A model generated the notes under the pieces. That model worked only from the letters and a program-made list of their open reading frames with translations, was not told the DNA's origin and did not search any database. Shown piece by piece: positions 22,656-29,617 of a stretch of DNA of 32,594 bases. Position 1 is the first letter of the stretch; every line of letters begins with the position of its first letter. The position numbers and the translations under genes are program-made. Origin of the DNA: DRGT01 sp035685445 (GTDB lineage: Archaea; Thermoproteota; Nitrososphaeria; Nitrososphaerales; Nitrosopumilaceae); NCBI GenBank assembly GCA_035685445.1, contig DASSAK010000077.1:1-32594 (forward strand). The letters run 5' to 3'.

Positions 22656-22783
22656 AGTCTGAAACTGTAGTAATTATTGAATTAAATCTTGTGCTAAAAA
22701 ATAGCATGTAGAGTTAATTTTTATGAAGAATTTCACATTCTAAGAAAATTTGGCTTTGATTTGCTGAATAAAATCAGTGTAAT

Positions 22784-23386
22784 TTGAAATTACATACAAA
22801 AGATGAATATAAAAAATCAATTAAAAAATATACTTTGACATCAATTGGATGGATTATCATTTCAGCAGTGGTTCTGATAGGAACAGTAGCAATTATTGGA
22901 AATTCTGGGATTTTACCAGATAAGATAATGTCAGAATCTACACCTACTAATCCAGTAATTGATCTAAAGCAAATTGCGTTTGATATTCATCACGAAGTAA
23001 ATGAGGTAAGAAAATTGCATGGATTAAAACCTCTATCATGGAGCAGCACAATTGCAGAAATTGCAAAAAAACATAGTCAAGATATGAGTGAACGAAATTA
23101 TTTATCGCACATTTCTCCTGAAGGAGAAGATGTTGCGGACAGATATCAAAAAGCAAATTTTGTTTGTGCAAGAGAATTATCTAATGGAGATGTTTTAAGA
23201 GGAGGAGAAAATTTAGCAGAAGTAAATTTTCCTGATGAACTTAACGGAATTGGAATCCGTATTGTACAATCATGGATGGATAGTCCATCACACAGGGACA
23301 ATCTTTTGTTTAACGGATATGGTTCAGAAGGAATAGGAGTTGTAATTTCGGGGGGGGTATTACATATTACCCAAAACTTTTGTTAA
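22784..23386 (+). CDS. Membrane-anchored CAP/SCP-domain protein
   Basis: This 200-residue protein has a basic start, one transmembrane helix at about 19-38 (IGWIIISAVVLIGTVAIIG), then a CAP (SCP/PR1, CxxC-free) domain outside the membrane. The domain shows VNEVRKLHGLKPLSW, AKKHSQDMSERNYLSHISPEG, GENLAEV, IVQSWMDSPSHRDNLL and GVVISGGVLHITQNFC, with the H, E and H of the CAP cavity in place. It starts at TTG 22784, as no ATG fits. Function of archaeal CAP proteins is not established. The stop overlaps that of the convergent 23383 gene by three bases. Confidence 0.88.
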   Translation: MKLHTKDEYKKSIKKYTLTSIGWIIISAVVLIGTVAIIGNSGILPDKIMSESTPTNPVIDLKQIAFDIHHEVNEVRKLHGLKPLSWSSTIAEIAKKHSQDMSERNYLSHISPEGEDVADRYQKANFVCARELSNGDVLRGGENLAEVNFPDELNGIGIRIVQSWMDSPSHRDNLLFNGYGSEGIGVVISGGVLHITQNFC

Positions 23387-23727
23387 TTTGAATTTTTTAC
23401 TTTGTCCTTTAATGATATGATAGATCTTTGAACTAAAGCTGAAATTCCTAAATTGTTTATAACAAATTCTGTCGCCTTTTCTAATGAGTTTTCTCCACGA
23501 AACCCTTCATCATATATCATTTCTATACTTCCTTTATCAGTTTCAATATTTGCGGTAATTAATGAGTACGGACCACGTTTTTCATCTATTTTTTCAATGT
23601 AAAGTTTTAATTCGATTCGTTTAATCAGAAAATCCTGTTCATAGAAAGTACCATTAGAAAGCAGTATAGATTTTTTATCAGGTTCTCGATTAACTCTTTG
23701 AGGATTTGAAAAATCTATGATCGTCAT
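23383..23727 (-). CDS. Conserved-looking hypothetical protein
   Basis: I do not recognise the family. The protein has 114 residues, no transmembrane segment, and alternating strands (SILLSNGTFYEQDFLIKRIE, LKLYIEKIDEK, SLITANIETDKGSIEMIYD) followed by a helix (SLEKATEFVINNLGI) and a charged C-terminus. The TATA box TTTTATTA (23757-23750) is centred 26 bases upstream of the ATG, which supports expression. It is divergent from deoxyhypusine synthase. Confidence 0.7.
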   Translation of the reverse strand: MTIIDFSNPQRVNREPDKKSILLSNGTFYEQDFLIKRIELKLYIEKIDEKRGPYSLITANIETDKGSIEMIYDEGFRGENSLEKATEFVINNLGISALVQRSIISLKDKVKNSN

Positions 23728-23749
23728 AGCTTCTACTTTGTTTTTATGA

Positions 23750-23757
23750 TAATAAAA
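23750..23757 (-). promoter_or_regulatory. TATA box of the 114-residue hypothetical gene
   Basis: TTTTATTA on the minus strand is centred 26 bases upstream of the ATG at 23727, the leaderless spacing. Confidence 0.5.
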
Positions 23758-23798
23758 CTAGTCGTAAGTATTAATTAGCGAATAATTTTTTTTCATTT

Positions 23799-24902
23799 AT
23801 GGATCCACATAATTTTAAAGGAAAAGACATACCACACATCAAACTTCATCCAAAAATGAAGATTGAGGAACTTGTCGAAATTTATGCTGGTTCAGGTTAT
23901 AATGCAAGAAAACTGGGAGAAGCTGCAAAACTTTATGCAAAAATGATTAAAGAAAATGCAACCATATGCCTAACCATCTCAGGTGCAATGACTCCGGTGG
24001 GCTTTGGCGGAATTTTCAAAACTTTGATTGAAAGAGGGTTTGTGGATTGGATTATCACAACAGGGGCCAATGTGTACCATGAAGATCATTTTTCGTGGGG
24101 ATTGCCAATCAAGCAAGGTCATTTTGACGTAGACGATATGAAATTGTATGAAAAAGAAATTGTCAGAATTAGAGATGTTTACATTAAATTCTATGAAACG
24201 TTAGAAGCTGAAGATCAAGTAGTCCAAAAAATGTTTAAAGATCAATTTATTGAAAAACCGTTTACAACTGCTGAATTTTGCAATTTTATGGGAAAAATGA
24301 GCAAAGAGCATGCAAGATATCCAGAACGTAGTTTTATTACAACCGCATACAAGTACGACGTTCCAGTTTACATATCAACATTGAAGGATTCTTCATTAGC
24401 TCTAAACTTAGCAGTTCATAGATTACGTGACAAACAATACAATTTAGATTTTGTACGTGAGATTATTGAACAGGCATCCATTCTTTATAATTCAAAAAAA
24501 TCAGGCATAGTAGAATTAGGTGGAGGAGTTCCAAAGAATACAGCTCAGCAAACTGGTCCATTACTTGATCAAATTTTAAGAAGAGATGATGGTGGACAAG
24601 ACTACATAATACAAATCACAGATGCAAGACCAGATACAGGAGGATTATCCGGTGCAACGCTTCAAGAAGGAAAAAGTTGGGGAAAGGTACAAGACTCACA
24701 TCAAGATATGGTTACAGTGTATGCTGATTCCACAATTGCATTTCCCATTCTAGCATTATATGTTCTGAGTAATCAGAAATCTAGAAAGCCAAAAAGACTA
24801 TACAAAAAATTAGGACCGTTTTATAAAAAATTAAATGATGATTATTTCCGTTCAACAGAAAAATTTTATGAACGTAAACCAAAGAAACACAAAAGAAACT
24901 AG
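23799..24902 (+). CDS. dys: Deoxyhypusine synthase
   Basis: This NAD-dependent enzyme moves the aminobutyl group of spermidine to a lysine of translation factor aIF5A. The catalytic lysine is K296 in GKSWGKVQDS, matching the SWGK of the human enzyme. LTISGAMTPVGFGG, TTGANVYHEDHF, ELGGGVPKN and ARPDTGGLSGAT are family motifs for NAD and spermidine binding. The length of 367 residues is typical; the C-terminus is a lysine-rich tail. TTAATTAG near 23771-23778 may be its TATA box. The end overlaps the convergent 24899 gene by 4 bases. Confidence 0.95.
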   Translation: MDPHNFKGKDIPHIKLHPKMKIEELVEIYAGSGYNARKLGEAAKLYAKMIKENATICLTISGAMTPVGFGGIFKTLIERGFVDWIITTGANVYHEDHFSWGLPIKQGHFDVDDMKLYEKEIVRIRDVYIKFYETLEAEDQVVQKMFKDQFIEKPFTTAEFCNFMGKMSKEHARYPERSFITTAYKYDVPVYISTLKDSSLALNLAVHRLRDKQYNLDFVREIIEQASILYNSKKSGIVELGGGVPKNTAQQTGPLLDQILRRDDGGQDYIIQITDARPDTGGLSGATLQEGKSWGKVQDSHQDMVTVYADSTIAFPILALYVLSNQKSRKPKRLYKKLGPFYKKLNDDYFRSTEKFYERKPKKHKRN

Positions 24903-25111
24903 AATTTATCGTATCTGGCACGTTCTAAATCTCTATCATCTTTGGATTCTTTTTTCCACTCTTTGTAGTGTTGTTTACAAAGAACCGTTTTTTTACCTTG
25001 AGAATTTACTCGTAATCCTGCGTTTTCGACCTTCTTAGTATTAAGGGAGCGTACACCATCGTTAGAACAACCATCAATGTTGCATTTTGCACCTTTTGCT
25101 ATTACGCCCAT
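24899..25111 (-). CDS. Small zinc-finger-like basic protein
   Basis: This 70-residue, lysine-rich protein has a possible zinc site: CNIDGC at residues 10-15 and CKQH at 45-48. The two halves are linked by a strand-like VRSLNTKKVENAGLRV. The rest is a charged helix (YKEWKKESKDDRDLERARY). It may bind nucleic acid. The TATA box CTATAAATAAC (25141-25131) is centred about 25 bases before the ATG. It converges with the dys gene and shares its last bases. Confidence 0.75.
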   Translation of the reverse strand: MGVIAKGAKCNIDGCSNDGVRSLNTKKVENAGLRVNSQGKKTVLCKQHYKEWKKESKDDRDLERARYDKF

Positions 25112-25130
25112 AATTTTTCATAATTCAAAT

Positions 25131-25141
25131 GTTATTTATAG
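25131..25141 (-). promoter_or_regulatory. TATA box of the small zinc-finger-like gene
   Basis: CTATAAATAAC on the minus strand is centred about 25 bases upstream of the ATG at 25111 with no ribosome site between them. Confidence 0.55.
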
Positions 25142-25168
25142 TTGAAAAATTTCATTGATAACTTTTCG

Positions 25169-25176
25169 TTTATAAG
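25169..25176 (+). promoter_or_regulatory. TATA box of rps25e
   Basis: TTTATAAG is centred 26 bases before the ATG at 25199 and decides that start over the frame beginning at 25142. Confidence 0.65.
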
Positions 25177-25198
25177 AGGAATTAATTTTGTAGTTTTC

Positions 25199-25531
25199 AT
25201 GGGTGGAGCAAAAAAACAATCACCAGCTCAAGCAGAAAAAAAACAATCAACTGAAGCTGCCAAAAAATCCGGTACAAAATCAAAGAAAGGAAAAAAAGAC
25301 GATAAAGAAGACAAAGTCGGAAAGGCAGAGATCAGAGTAATTTTAACAGATGAACAAGCCATGAAGGCAATCAAAGGTTCCAAAGTCATTACTGTGCAAG
25401 AACTTGCAAGACAAACAGGAGTAAAAATTTCTACTGCAAATGCTTATTTAAAAAAATTATTACAAGATGGAGCTGTAAAAAAGGTTGGAGGATACAGTGG
25501 TCATCATATTTATCAACCCGTATCAGCATAA
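25199..25531 (+). CDS. rps25e: 30S ribosomal protein S25e
   Basis: This small-subunit protein binds near the head of the ribosome. A lysine/alanine-rich N-terminal tail (MGGAKKQSPAQAEKK... to about residue 45) is followed by a winged helix, with VITVQELARQTGVKISTANA as the helix-turn-helix and DGAVKKVGGYSGHHIYQP as the wing, as in archaeal S25e (110 residues). The start is ATG 25199, set by the TATA box. Its C-terminus overlaps the convergent cyclophilin-like gene by 19 bases. Confidence 0.94.
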   Translation: MGGAKKQSPAQAEKKQSTEAAKKSGTKSKKGKKDDKEDKVGKAEIRVILTDEQAMKAIKGSKVITVQELARQTGVKISTANAYLKKLLQDGAVKKVGGYSGHHIYQPVSA

Positions 25532-25899
25532 AGCGAAATAACATCACCAGACTTTATTTCAAATAATGCTTCAACATTCGAAGTGATTTTACCAAGTGGA
25601 GTCATTTTTTTTCCAGGTTCACTATTTGCTGCAAAAAAGCAAATGCTTCCTTCAGCTGGCAAAAAGGCAACATCGCCTTTTTTGAAAGAAGTGCGCGCTC
25701 TTTCAATTCCAGAATCAATCGGAGTTTCAAAATAAATTATTGATTTTCCTAAAAGGTGAGCGTTTCCTTCTAAAGGCAACGATCGTGAAAGTATTCCAAC
25801 AGTCTTTGGAGAAAGATGTCTTTTTAGCTCACACGTAATCTTTGATTTACCCTTAATTTCTAAAATTAAGTTAATCTTAGATACAGAATTAGAACTCAA
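25513..25899 (-). CDS. Cyclophilin-like fold protein (TM1367 type)
   Basis: This 128-residue protein belongs to the compact beta-barrel group related in fold to cyclophilins (TM1367 type). Motifs include ITCELKRHLSPKTVGIL, LGKSIIYFETP, KKGDVAFLPAEGSICFFA and MTPLGKIT. Such proteins are not known to be active prolyl isomerases, and their function is unsettled. It starts at TTG 25899 with a palindromic TATA box centred about 25 bases upstream that it shares with rpoK. It overlaps the last 19 bases of rps25e. Confidence 0.82.
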   Translation of the reverse strand: MSSNSVSKINLILEIKGKSKITCELKRHLSPKTVGILSRSLPLEGNAHLLGKSIIYFETPIDSGIERARTSFKKGDVAFLPAEGSICFFAANSEPGKKMTPLGKITSNVEALFEIKSGDVISLYADTG

Positions 25900-25920
25900 T
25901 TTGTTGTTTTGAATTATTGG

Positions 25921-25929
25921 AATATATAA
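25921..25929. promoter_or_regulatory. Symmetric bidirectional TATA box
   Basis: AATATATAA contains the palindrome ATATAT centred near 25924.5. It is about 27 bases from the TTG of rpoK on the plus strand and about 26 bases from the TTG of the cyclophilin-like gene on the minus strand. Both genes lack a ribosome site, so a single box could serve two leaderless mRNAs. Confidence 0.6.
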
Positions 25930-25951
25930 CCGCTTTTAGGAAAATGGTTAC

Positions 25952-26440
25952 TTGCCTGATTCAAATGAACAAAAGTTAGTGGTAGATAAAGAGACTGAAG
26001 AGGTTTCTGAAACAGAAGTCGAAGCTGAAGCAAATGCAGGTCTTACAAAAGCCATGGATACTTATAGGAAATTAATTGAGGCAAAAAAAGAACTAACTGA
26101 AAAAGAACAATCAGATTTAGAAAAAAGACTCAAAGAGATAGAAGGTCGAGAAATAATTGAAACTGACCCAACACATGAACCTGTAGAAATTCCAGTTGAA
26201 AAAGGAAAAATTTCAATTGGGCCACCAACACTTACAAGATTTGAAAAAGCAAGAATTATGGGGGCAAGAGCTTTACAATTATCATTAGGAGCGCCACCAT
26301 TCATACCAATTCCTAAAACTGCTAGAATATCTCTTGACATAGCAATGGAAGAATTAGAAAAAAGAGTCATTCCAATTGTAATTAGAAGAGTTTTACCAAA
26401 TGGAGATTATCAAAACATACCAATTGACTATTTTAAGTAA
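25952..26440 (+). CDS. rpoK: DNA-directed RNA polymerase subunit K with acidic N-terminal extension
   Basis: RpoK (Rpb6/omega) helps assemble RNA polymerase by clamping the largest subunit. The conserved core is at the C-terminus: TLTRFEKARIMGARALQLS, then GAPPFIPIP and ARISLDIAMEELEKRVIPIVI. The core of about 75 residues is preceded by about 85 charged residues (EEVSETEVEAEANAG, then a Lys/Glu coiled region), longer than in many archaea and reminiscent of the acidic tail of eukaryotic Rpb6. The start is TTG 25952, about 27 bases after the shared TATA box. Confidence 0.93.
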   Translation: MPDSNEQKLVVDKETEEVSETEVEAEANAGLTKAMDTYRKLIEAKKELTEKEQSDLEKRLKEIEGREIIETDPTHEPVEIPVEKGKISIGPPTLTRFEKARIMGARALQLSLGAPPFIPIPKTARISLDIAMEELEKRVIPIVIRRVLPNGDYQNIPIDYFK

Positions 26441-26494
26441 TGGACGAATCGTCGACAAAATTTTTAACACTTGAAAAATTCAACAGAATATCTG

Positions 26495-26812
26495 ATGCTG
26501 AGGGAGGAGGAAAAAGAAGACACATCCATGGATATTACCCAAGCAGATGAAAATGATTTTGTTTTTTATATTGGAAATGAACCTGTAATGAAATCTGCGG
26601 TAGATTTGATCCCTAAAATTGGAAAATCAAAGAAACTTGTTCTTCGAGCAAAAGGACATTCAATACCAAATGCAGTGGCGGTTGCAAACATTTTGACAGA
26701 AAAAATGTTAAAAGGAAATTCAAAAATTCAAAAAATTCTTGTAGATAGTGAAACTCCAGTAGGAATGGGAAGAATGATTTCTACAATTGAAATTGTGATT
26801 TCAAAAAATTAG
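26495..26812 (+). CDS. albA: Alba family DNA/RNA-binding protein
   Basis: This small chromatin or RNA-binding protein coats nucleic acid as a dimer. The core reads FYIGNEPVMKSAVDLIPKIG, KLVLRAKGHSIPNAVAVANIL and TPVGMGRMISTIEIVISKN, as in Alba; the lysine usually acetylated in Sulfolobus Alba is replaced by other basic residues in this region. Three in-frame starts exist: TTG 26471, ATG 26495 and ATG 26528. TTTTTAAC at 26460-26468 puts transcription near 26491, which fits 26495; a GGGAGGAGG at 26502-26510 lies 17 bases before 26528, which would suit that start less well. Confidence 0.92.
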   Translation: MLREEEKEDTSMDITQADENDFVFYIGNEPVMKSAVDLIPKIGKSKKLVLRAKGHSIPNAVAVANILTEKMLKGNSKIQKILVDSETPVGMGRMISTIEIVISKN

Positions 26813-26813
26813 A

Positions 26814-27248
26814 CTAATAAACAGAACCAGGTCCTTTTAGAAGCATATTTTCACATTCTTTGCATACCTTTTCATCAATATCTGTTTCAAGATTATGATG
26901 AATGTCGCAAATTAACAAACTTGATTTTATATAATTACAAAGACCGATAAATTTCGATAAACTAGAAGGAGTATAAGCCATATCTGATGCTAAACTATCA
27001 CTTAACTCAGAAAGCATTTTAGAAACTTGTTCTTCAGACAGTAGTTTTTGAATTAGTTGTGGGTCTCCCCTAGTTCCCCTAATGTAATTACTAATTGCAG
27101 CTTGTGTAACACCCAACATCTTTGATATTTCATCTTCTCTAATTTTGTGATCCTCTGCAAGCTTTTTTGCAAGAATGGCTCTAAGTGCAGGAATTAGTGT
27201 TTTTGATTCTATTTCTGCTGGAAGTAGCAATATTAAAAATTGCTCCAT
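26814..27248 (-). CDS. HTH transcriptional regulator with C-terminal cysteine pair
   Basis: This 144-residue regulator has an N-terminal helical segment, then an XRE-type helix-turn-helix (REDEISKMLGVTQAAISNYIRG, about 37-58), a helical middle, and a C-terminal CDIHHN...CKEC segment that could bind metal or an iron-sulfur cluster. It matches the archaeal predicted regulator family COG2522 in layout. A possible TATA (TTTTAATT, near 27270-27280) lies about 26 bases upstream. It is divergent from the asparagine-synthetase-like gene and convergent with Alba. Confidence 0.82.
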   Translation of the reverse strand: MEQFLILLLPAEIESKTLIPALRAILAKKLAEDHKIREDEISKMLGVTQAAISNYIRGTRGDPQLIQKLLSEEQVSKMLSELSDSLASDMAYTPSSLSKFIGLCNYIKSSLLICDIHHNLETDIDEKVCKECENMLLKGPGSVY

Positions 27249-27320
27249 ATGGAATTTAAAGTTATCAATTAAAATTGCTTCTACGAGTGTTAATTACATT
27301 CACAGCATGAATTAGGCTAA

Positions 27321-27333
27321 CCTATTATATTAT
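27321..27333 (+). promoter_or_regulatory. TATA box of the asparagine-synthetase-like gene
   Basis: CCTATTATATTAT is centred about 26 bases before the ATG at 27353, in keeping with leaderless transcription. Confidence 0.5.
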
Positions 27334-27352
27334 TCAGAAGATTGAACAATTT

Positions 27353-28300
27353 ATGGATGCAATGAACGAACTCTATGACATTCTAGAAAAAGCAATTTTA
27401 AATTGTAAATCAAATCATATAGCACTTTCAGGAGGACTAGACAGCTCCATTATTGCATATCACCTACGTGAAAAAAAACCACAAACAATTGCTATAATAG
27501 CTAAAGACTTTCTTGCAACAGATCTAACCTACAGTCAACTTGCAGCTAAAGAATTCAAAGTTCCTTTCAGAATCAAATCTGTCACAACTGAAGAATTACT
27601 GGAAGGATTAGAAGAATGTATCAAAATTCTAAAAAATTTCAACAACATTGAAATTAGAAATTCCGTTGTAATGTATTTAGCATTAAAAGAAATTAAAAAT
27701 TCCAATGAAAATTATCTCTTAACTGGTGATGGTGCAGATGAATTATTTGCAGGATATAATTTTCTTTTAAAAAAATCAGAACAGGAACTTGAAAAAGATT
27801 TAAAGAGAATTTGGTCAATAATGCATTTTCCGGCAATTGAAATAGGAAAAGCTCTAGGAATTACAGTAGAATCTCCGTTTTTAGAAGAGGCAGTTATGGA
27901 TATGGCAAAAAAAATTCCAGCAAAATACAAAGTTGGAATAAAAGATGGTGAAAAATATGGAAAATTCATTTTACGCCAAATATATGAAAATAAAATTCCA
28001 AAATCTATTGTATGGAGAAAAAAATCCCCTCTTCAGGACGGGGCTGGAACATCTGGCCTAACGCAGCTTTTTAACAGCATAATTAATGATTCAGTATATC
28101 AAGAAAAGAAAAAAACCATTCAAGAATCTGATGGAGTTGAAATTAGAAGCAAAGAATCATTACACTACTATGAAATTTACAGAAAATACTTTAAAGAACC
28201 ATCAAAATTGCATTCCTCAAATGATAAATGTCCATATTGTCAGTTTAAGGTAGGATTTGATTCGAGATTCTGTAGGATGTGTGGAGCCTTTCCAATCTAA
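27353..28300 (+). CDS. Stand-alone asparagine-synthetase-type (PP-loop ATPase) domain with zinc ribbon
   Basis: This protein carries the ATP-pyrophosphatase half of AsnB: the PP-loop SGGLDSS at residues 26-32 and the LTGDGADELFAGY motif at 123-134, which bind ATP and aspartate-like substrates. It lacks the N-terminal Cys glutaminase domain of AsnB (no Cys at residue 2) and instead ends in a zinc ribbon, CPYC (293-296) and CRMC (307-310). It would therefore need free ammonia or a partner, or it may adenylate another acid. Length is 315 residues. A second ATG at 27362 is possible. True asparagine synthesis, a tRNA modification or another amidation are all open. Confidence 0.85.
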   Translation: MDAMNELYDILEKAILNCKSNHIALSGGLDSSIIAYHLREKKPQTIAIIAKDFLATDLTYSQLAAKEFKVPFRIKSVTTEELLEGLEECIKILKNFNNIEIRNSVVMYLALKEIKNSNENYLLTGDGADELFAGYNFLLKKSEQELEKDLKRIWSIMHFPAIEIGKALGITVESPFLEEAVMDMAKKIPAKYKVGIKDGEKYGKFILRQIYENKIPKSIVWRKKSPLQDGAGTSGLTQLFNSIINDSVYQEKKKTIQESDGVEIRSKESLHYYEIYRKYFKEPSKLHSSNDKCPYCQFKVGFDSRFCRMCGAFPI

Positions 28301-28443
28301 TCCTTATTCTTAAATTTTCGTGGTTTTTTTAAGAAAATTTTTCTGCATCCATTACAGCAAAAATAGTATTTTTTTCCATCATGTTCATGTTCGAGAGCTA
28401 GACTTTCATCTAATTCTATTCCACAAACAGGATCAGTAGGCAC
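28297..28443 (-). CDS. YHS-domain microprotein (48 residues)
   Basis: A short frame starts at GTG 28443 and reads PTDPVCGIELDES, then KKYYFCCNGCRKIF, then a basic end. DPVCG... and YFCCNGC are the hallmarks of the YHS domain, a small metal-binding module found in copper transporters and in iron or methane/ammonia oxidation proteins. The TATA box ATAAATAG (28472-28465) is centred 26 bases upstream of the GTG, so it should be expressed leaderless. The stop overlaps the end of the asparagine-synthetase-like gene. Copper handling is a reasonable guess in an ammonia oxidiser, not shown here. Confidence 0.85.
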   Translation of the reverse strand: MPTDPVCGIELDESLALEHEHDGKKYYFCCNGCRKIFLKKPRKFKNKD

Positions 28444-28464
28444 AAAAAACAACGTTGATTGTTT

Positions 28465-28472
28465 CTATTTAT
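28465..28472 (-). promoter_or_regulatory. TATA box of the YHS microprotein gene
   Basis: ATAAATAG on the minus strand is centred 26 bases upstream of the GTG at 28443 and supports that short open frame as a real gene. Confidence 0.55.
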
Positions 28473-28487
28473 GTATTGGTTTTGAAA

Positions 28488-29588
28488 TTACGATGTAAGT
28501 TGTTTGAGTAAAATTGAAAATTCATTTTCATCGATTGGTGGGATTTTCATGATTTCAAGATTTTCATTGACATGAGATTCCGATTTATGACCAACCAAAG
28601 GTGCAAGAACTCCAGGTGATGAACGAATGAATTGTAATGCTCTCAATGATGGTTTAAGGTTTCCAAATTCAGGCATTACTCCAGTAGATAATAGCTTTCC
28701 TTGCATTAATGGAACACTAGTAAATACACCAATTTCAAATTTATTTGCTGCTTCTAAAATTGAAGTTTGACTTCCATTAACAGTTTGATTTCTTTTCATT
28801 AATGCTTGATCAAGATACATGTTATATGGTAATTGAATAAATCTAAAACCATGATTTTCGCCACCAACTTCTTTTGCCAATTTTATTGTGTTTTCAAGTG
28901 AAAGAAATTGAGGATTTTCTTGATCAACTCTATAACATTCCCAAGTAGCCATCCCATAAAATCTAATTTTATTTTCTTTTCTTTGCTTTTCATAAAACTC
29001 AAAAACATTTTTGAGATTTTTTAGGAACTGTTCTTTAGAAATGTCTTGAATTTGGCCTTCAATTGCATTATGTAAATAGAGTAAATCAATACAATCAAAT
29101 CCTAAATTCTTGAGGCTACGATTAAGCTGATCCTCAAGGTATGGTACAGTCATGCAATGGTAACCAGAAGAAATATCTCCTTCTCCAATTACGCCCTTTG
29201 AAACATATTCATTTTTTACATATTGCCAAAAATCTTCTTTGACATCACCATCATTTGTCACATATCCATTTTTTGTGCTAACAAAAACTTCATTTCTGGA
29301 TACTTTGTTTTCATCAATTAACTCAGAAATCGCTTGTCCAACTGAACGTTCTGCTTTTTGGGCTCGATAATTTATTGCAGTGTCAATTACATTTATTCCA
29401 GACAGTATTGATTTTTTTACTGCGTTTTTAACTAGGTGATCTGTTTCTGAATCAGGTTGTCCCAGATACGTGCCAATGCCTACATTTGATAATGTAAGGC
29501 CTTGAACAATATGATAATTTTTAGGATGTGTTTCGGCATTTTTGACAAAGTTTGCAGTTCCTTCTTCTGTTGCAAATCCACTAATCAT
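28488..29588 (-). CDS. Aldo/keto reductase family protein
   Basis: This is an NADPH-dependent oxidoreductase of the (beta/alpha)8 aldo/keto reductase family, 366 residues. The catalytic tetrad can be placed in INVIDTAINYR (Asp, Tyr), VSTKNGY (Lys) and LLYLHNA (His). The opening GLTLSNVGIGTYLG and the late QLPYNMY and MQGKLL segments fit the family. An insert of about 40 residues (DGDVKEDFWQYVKNEY... to SGYHCMTVPYLE) lies after the Lys strand and makes it longer than classic members. Substrate unknown. It lies downstream of the prenyltransferase on the same strand. Confidence 0.9.
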   Translation of the reverse strand: MISGFATEEGTANFVKNAETHPKNYHIVQGLTLSNVGIGTYLGQPDSETDHLVKNAVKKSILSGINVIDTAINYRAQKAERSVGQAISELIDENKVSRNEVFVSTKNGYVTNDGDVKEDFWQYVKNEYVSKGVIGEGDISSGYHCMTVPYLEDQLNRSLKNLGFDCIDLLYLHNAIEGQIQDISKEQFLKNLKNVFEFYEKQRKENKIRFYGMATWECYRVDQENPQFLSLENTIKLAKEVGGENHGFRFIQLPYNMYLDQALMKRNQTVNGSQTSILEAANKFEIGVFTSVPLMQGKLLSTGVMPEFGNLKPSLRALQFIRSSPGVLAPLVGHKSESHVNENLEIMKIPPIDENEFSILLKQLTS

Positions 29589-29617
29589 GAATGTTATAGA
29601 TTATAGCTTGATTTATT

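Noticed and set aside
22691..22706. TGCTA-A5-TAGCA inverted repeat in the thrS/SCP gap
   Set aside because: A 5-bp stem in AT-rich DNA is expected by chance and it does not sit at either promoter.
27285..27305. Imperfect GTG...AAT/ATT.CAC palindrome in the divergent HTH/asparagine-synthetase gap
   Set aside because: It has a two-base mismatch in a short arm and no second copy; too weak to list as an operator.
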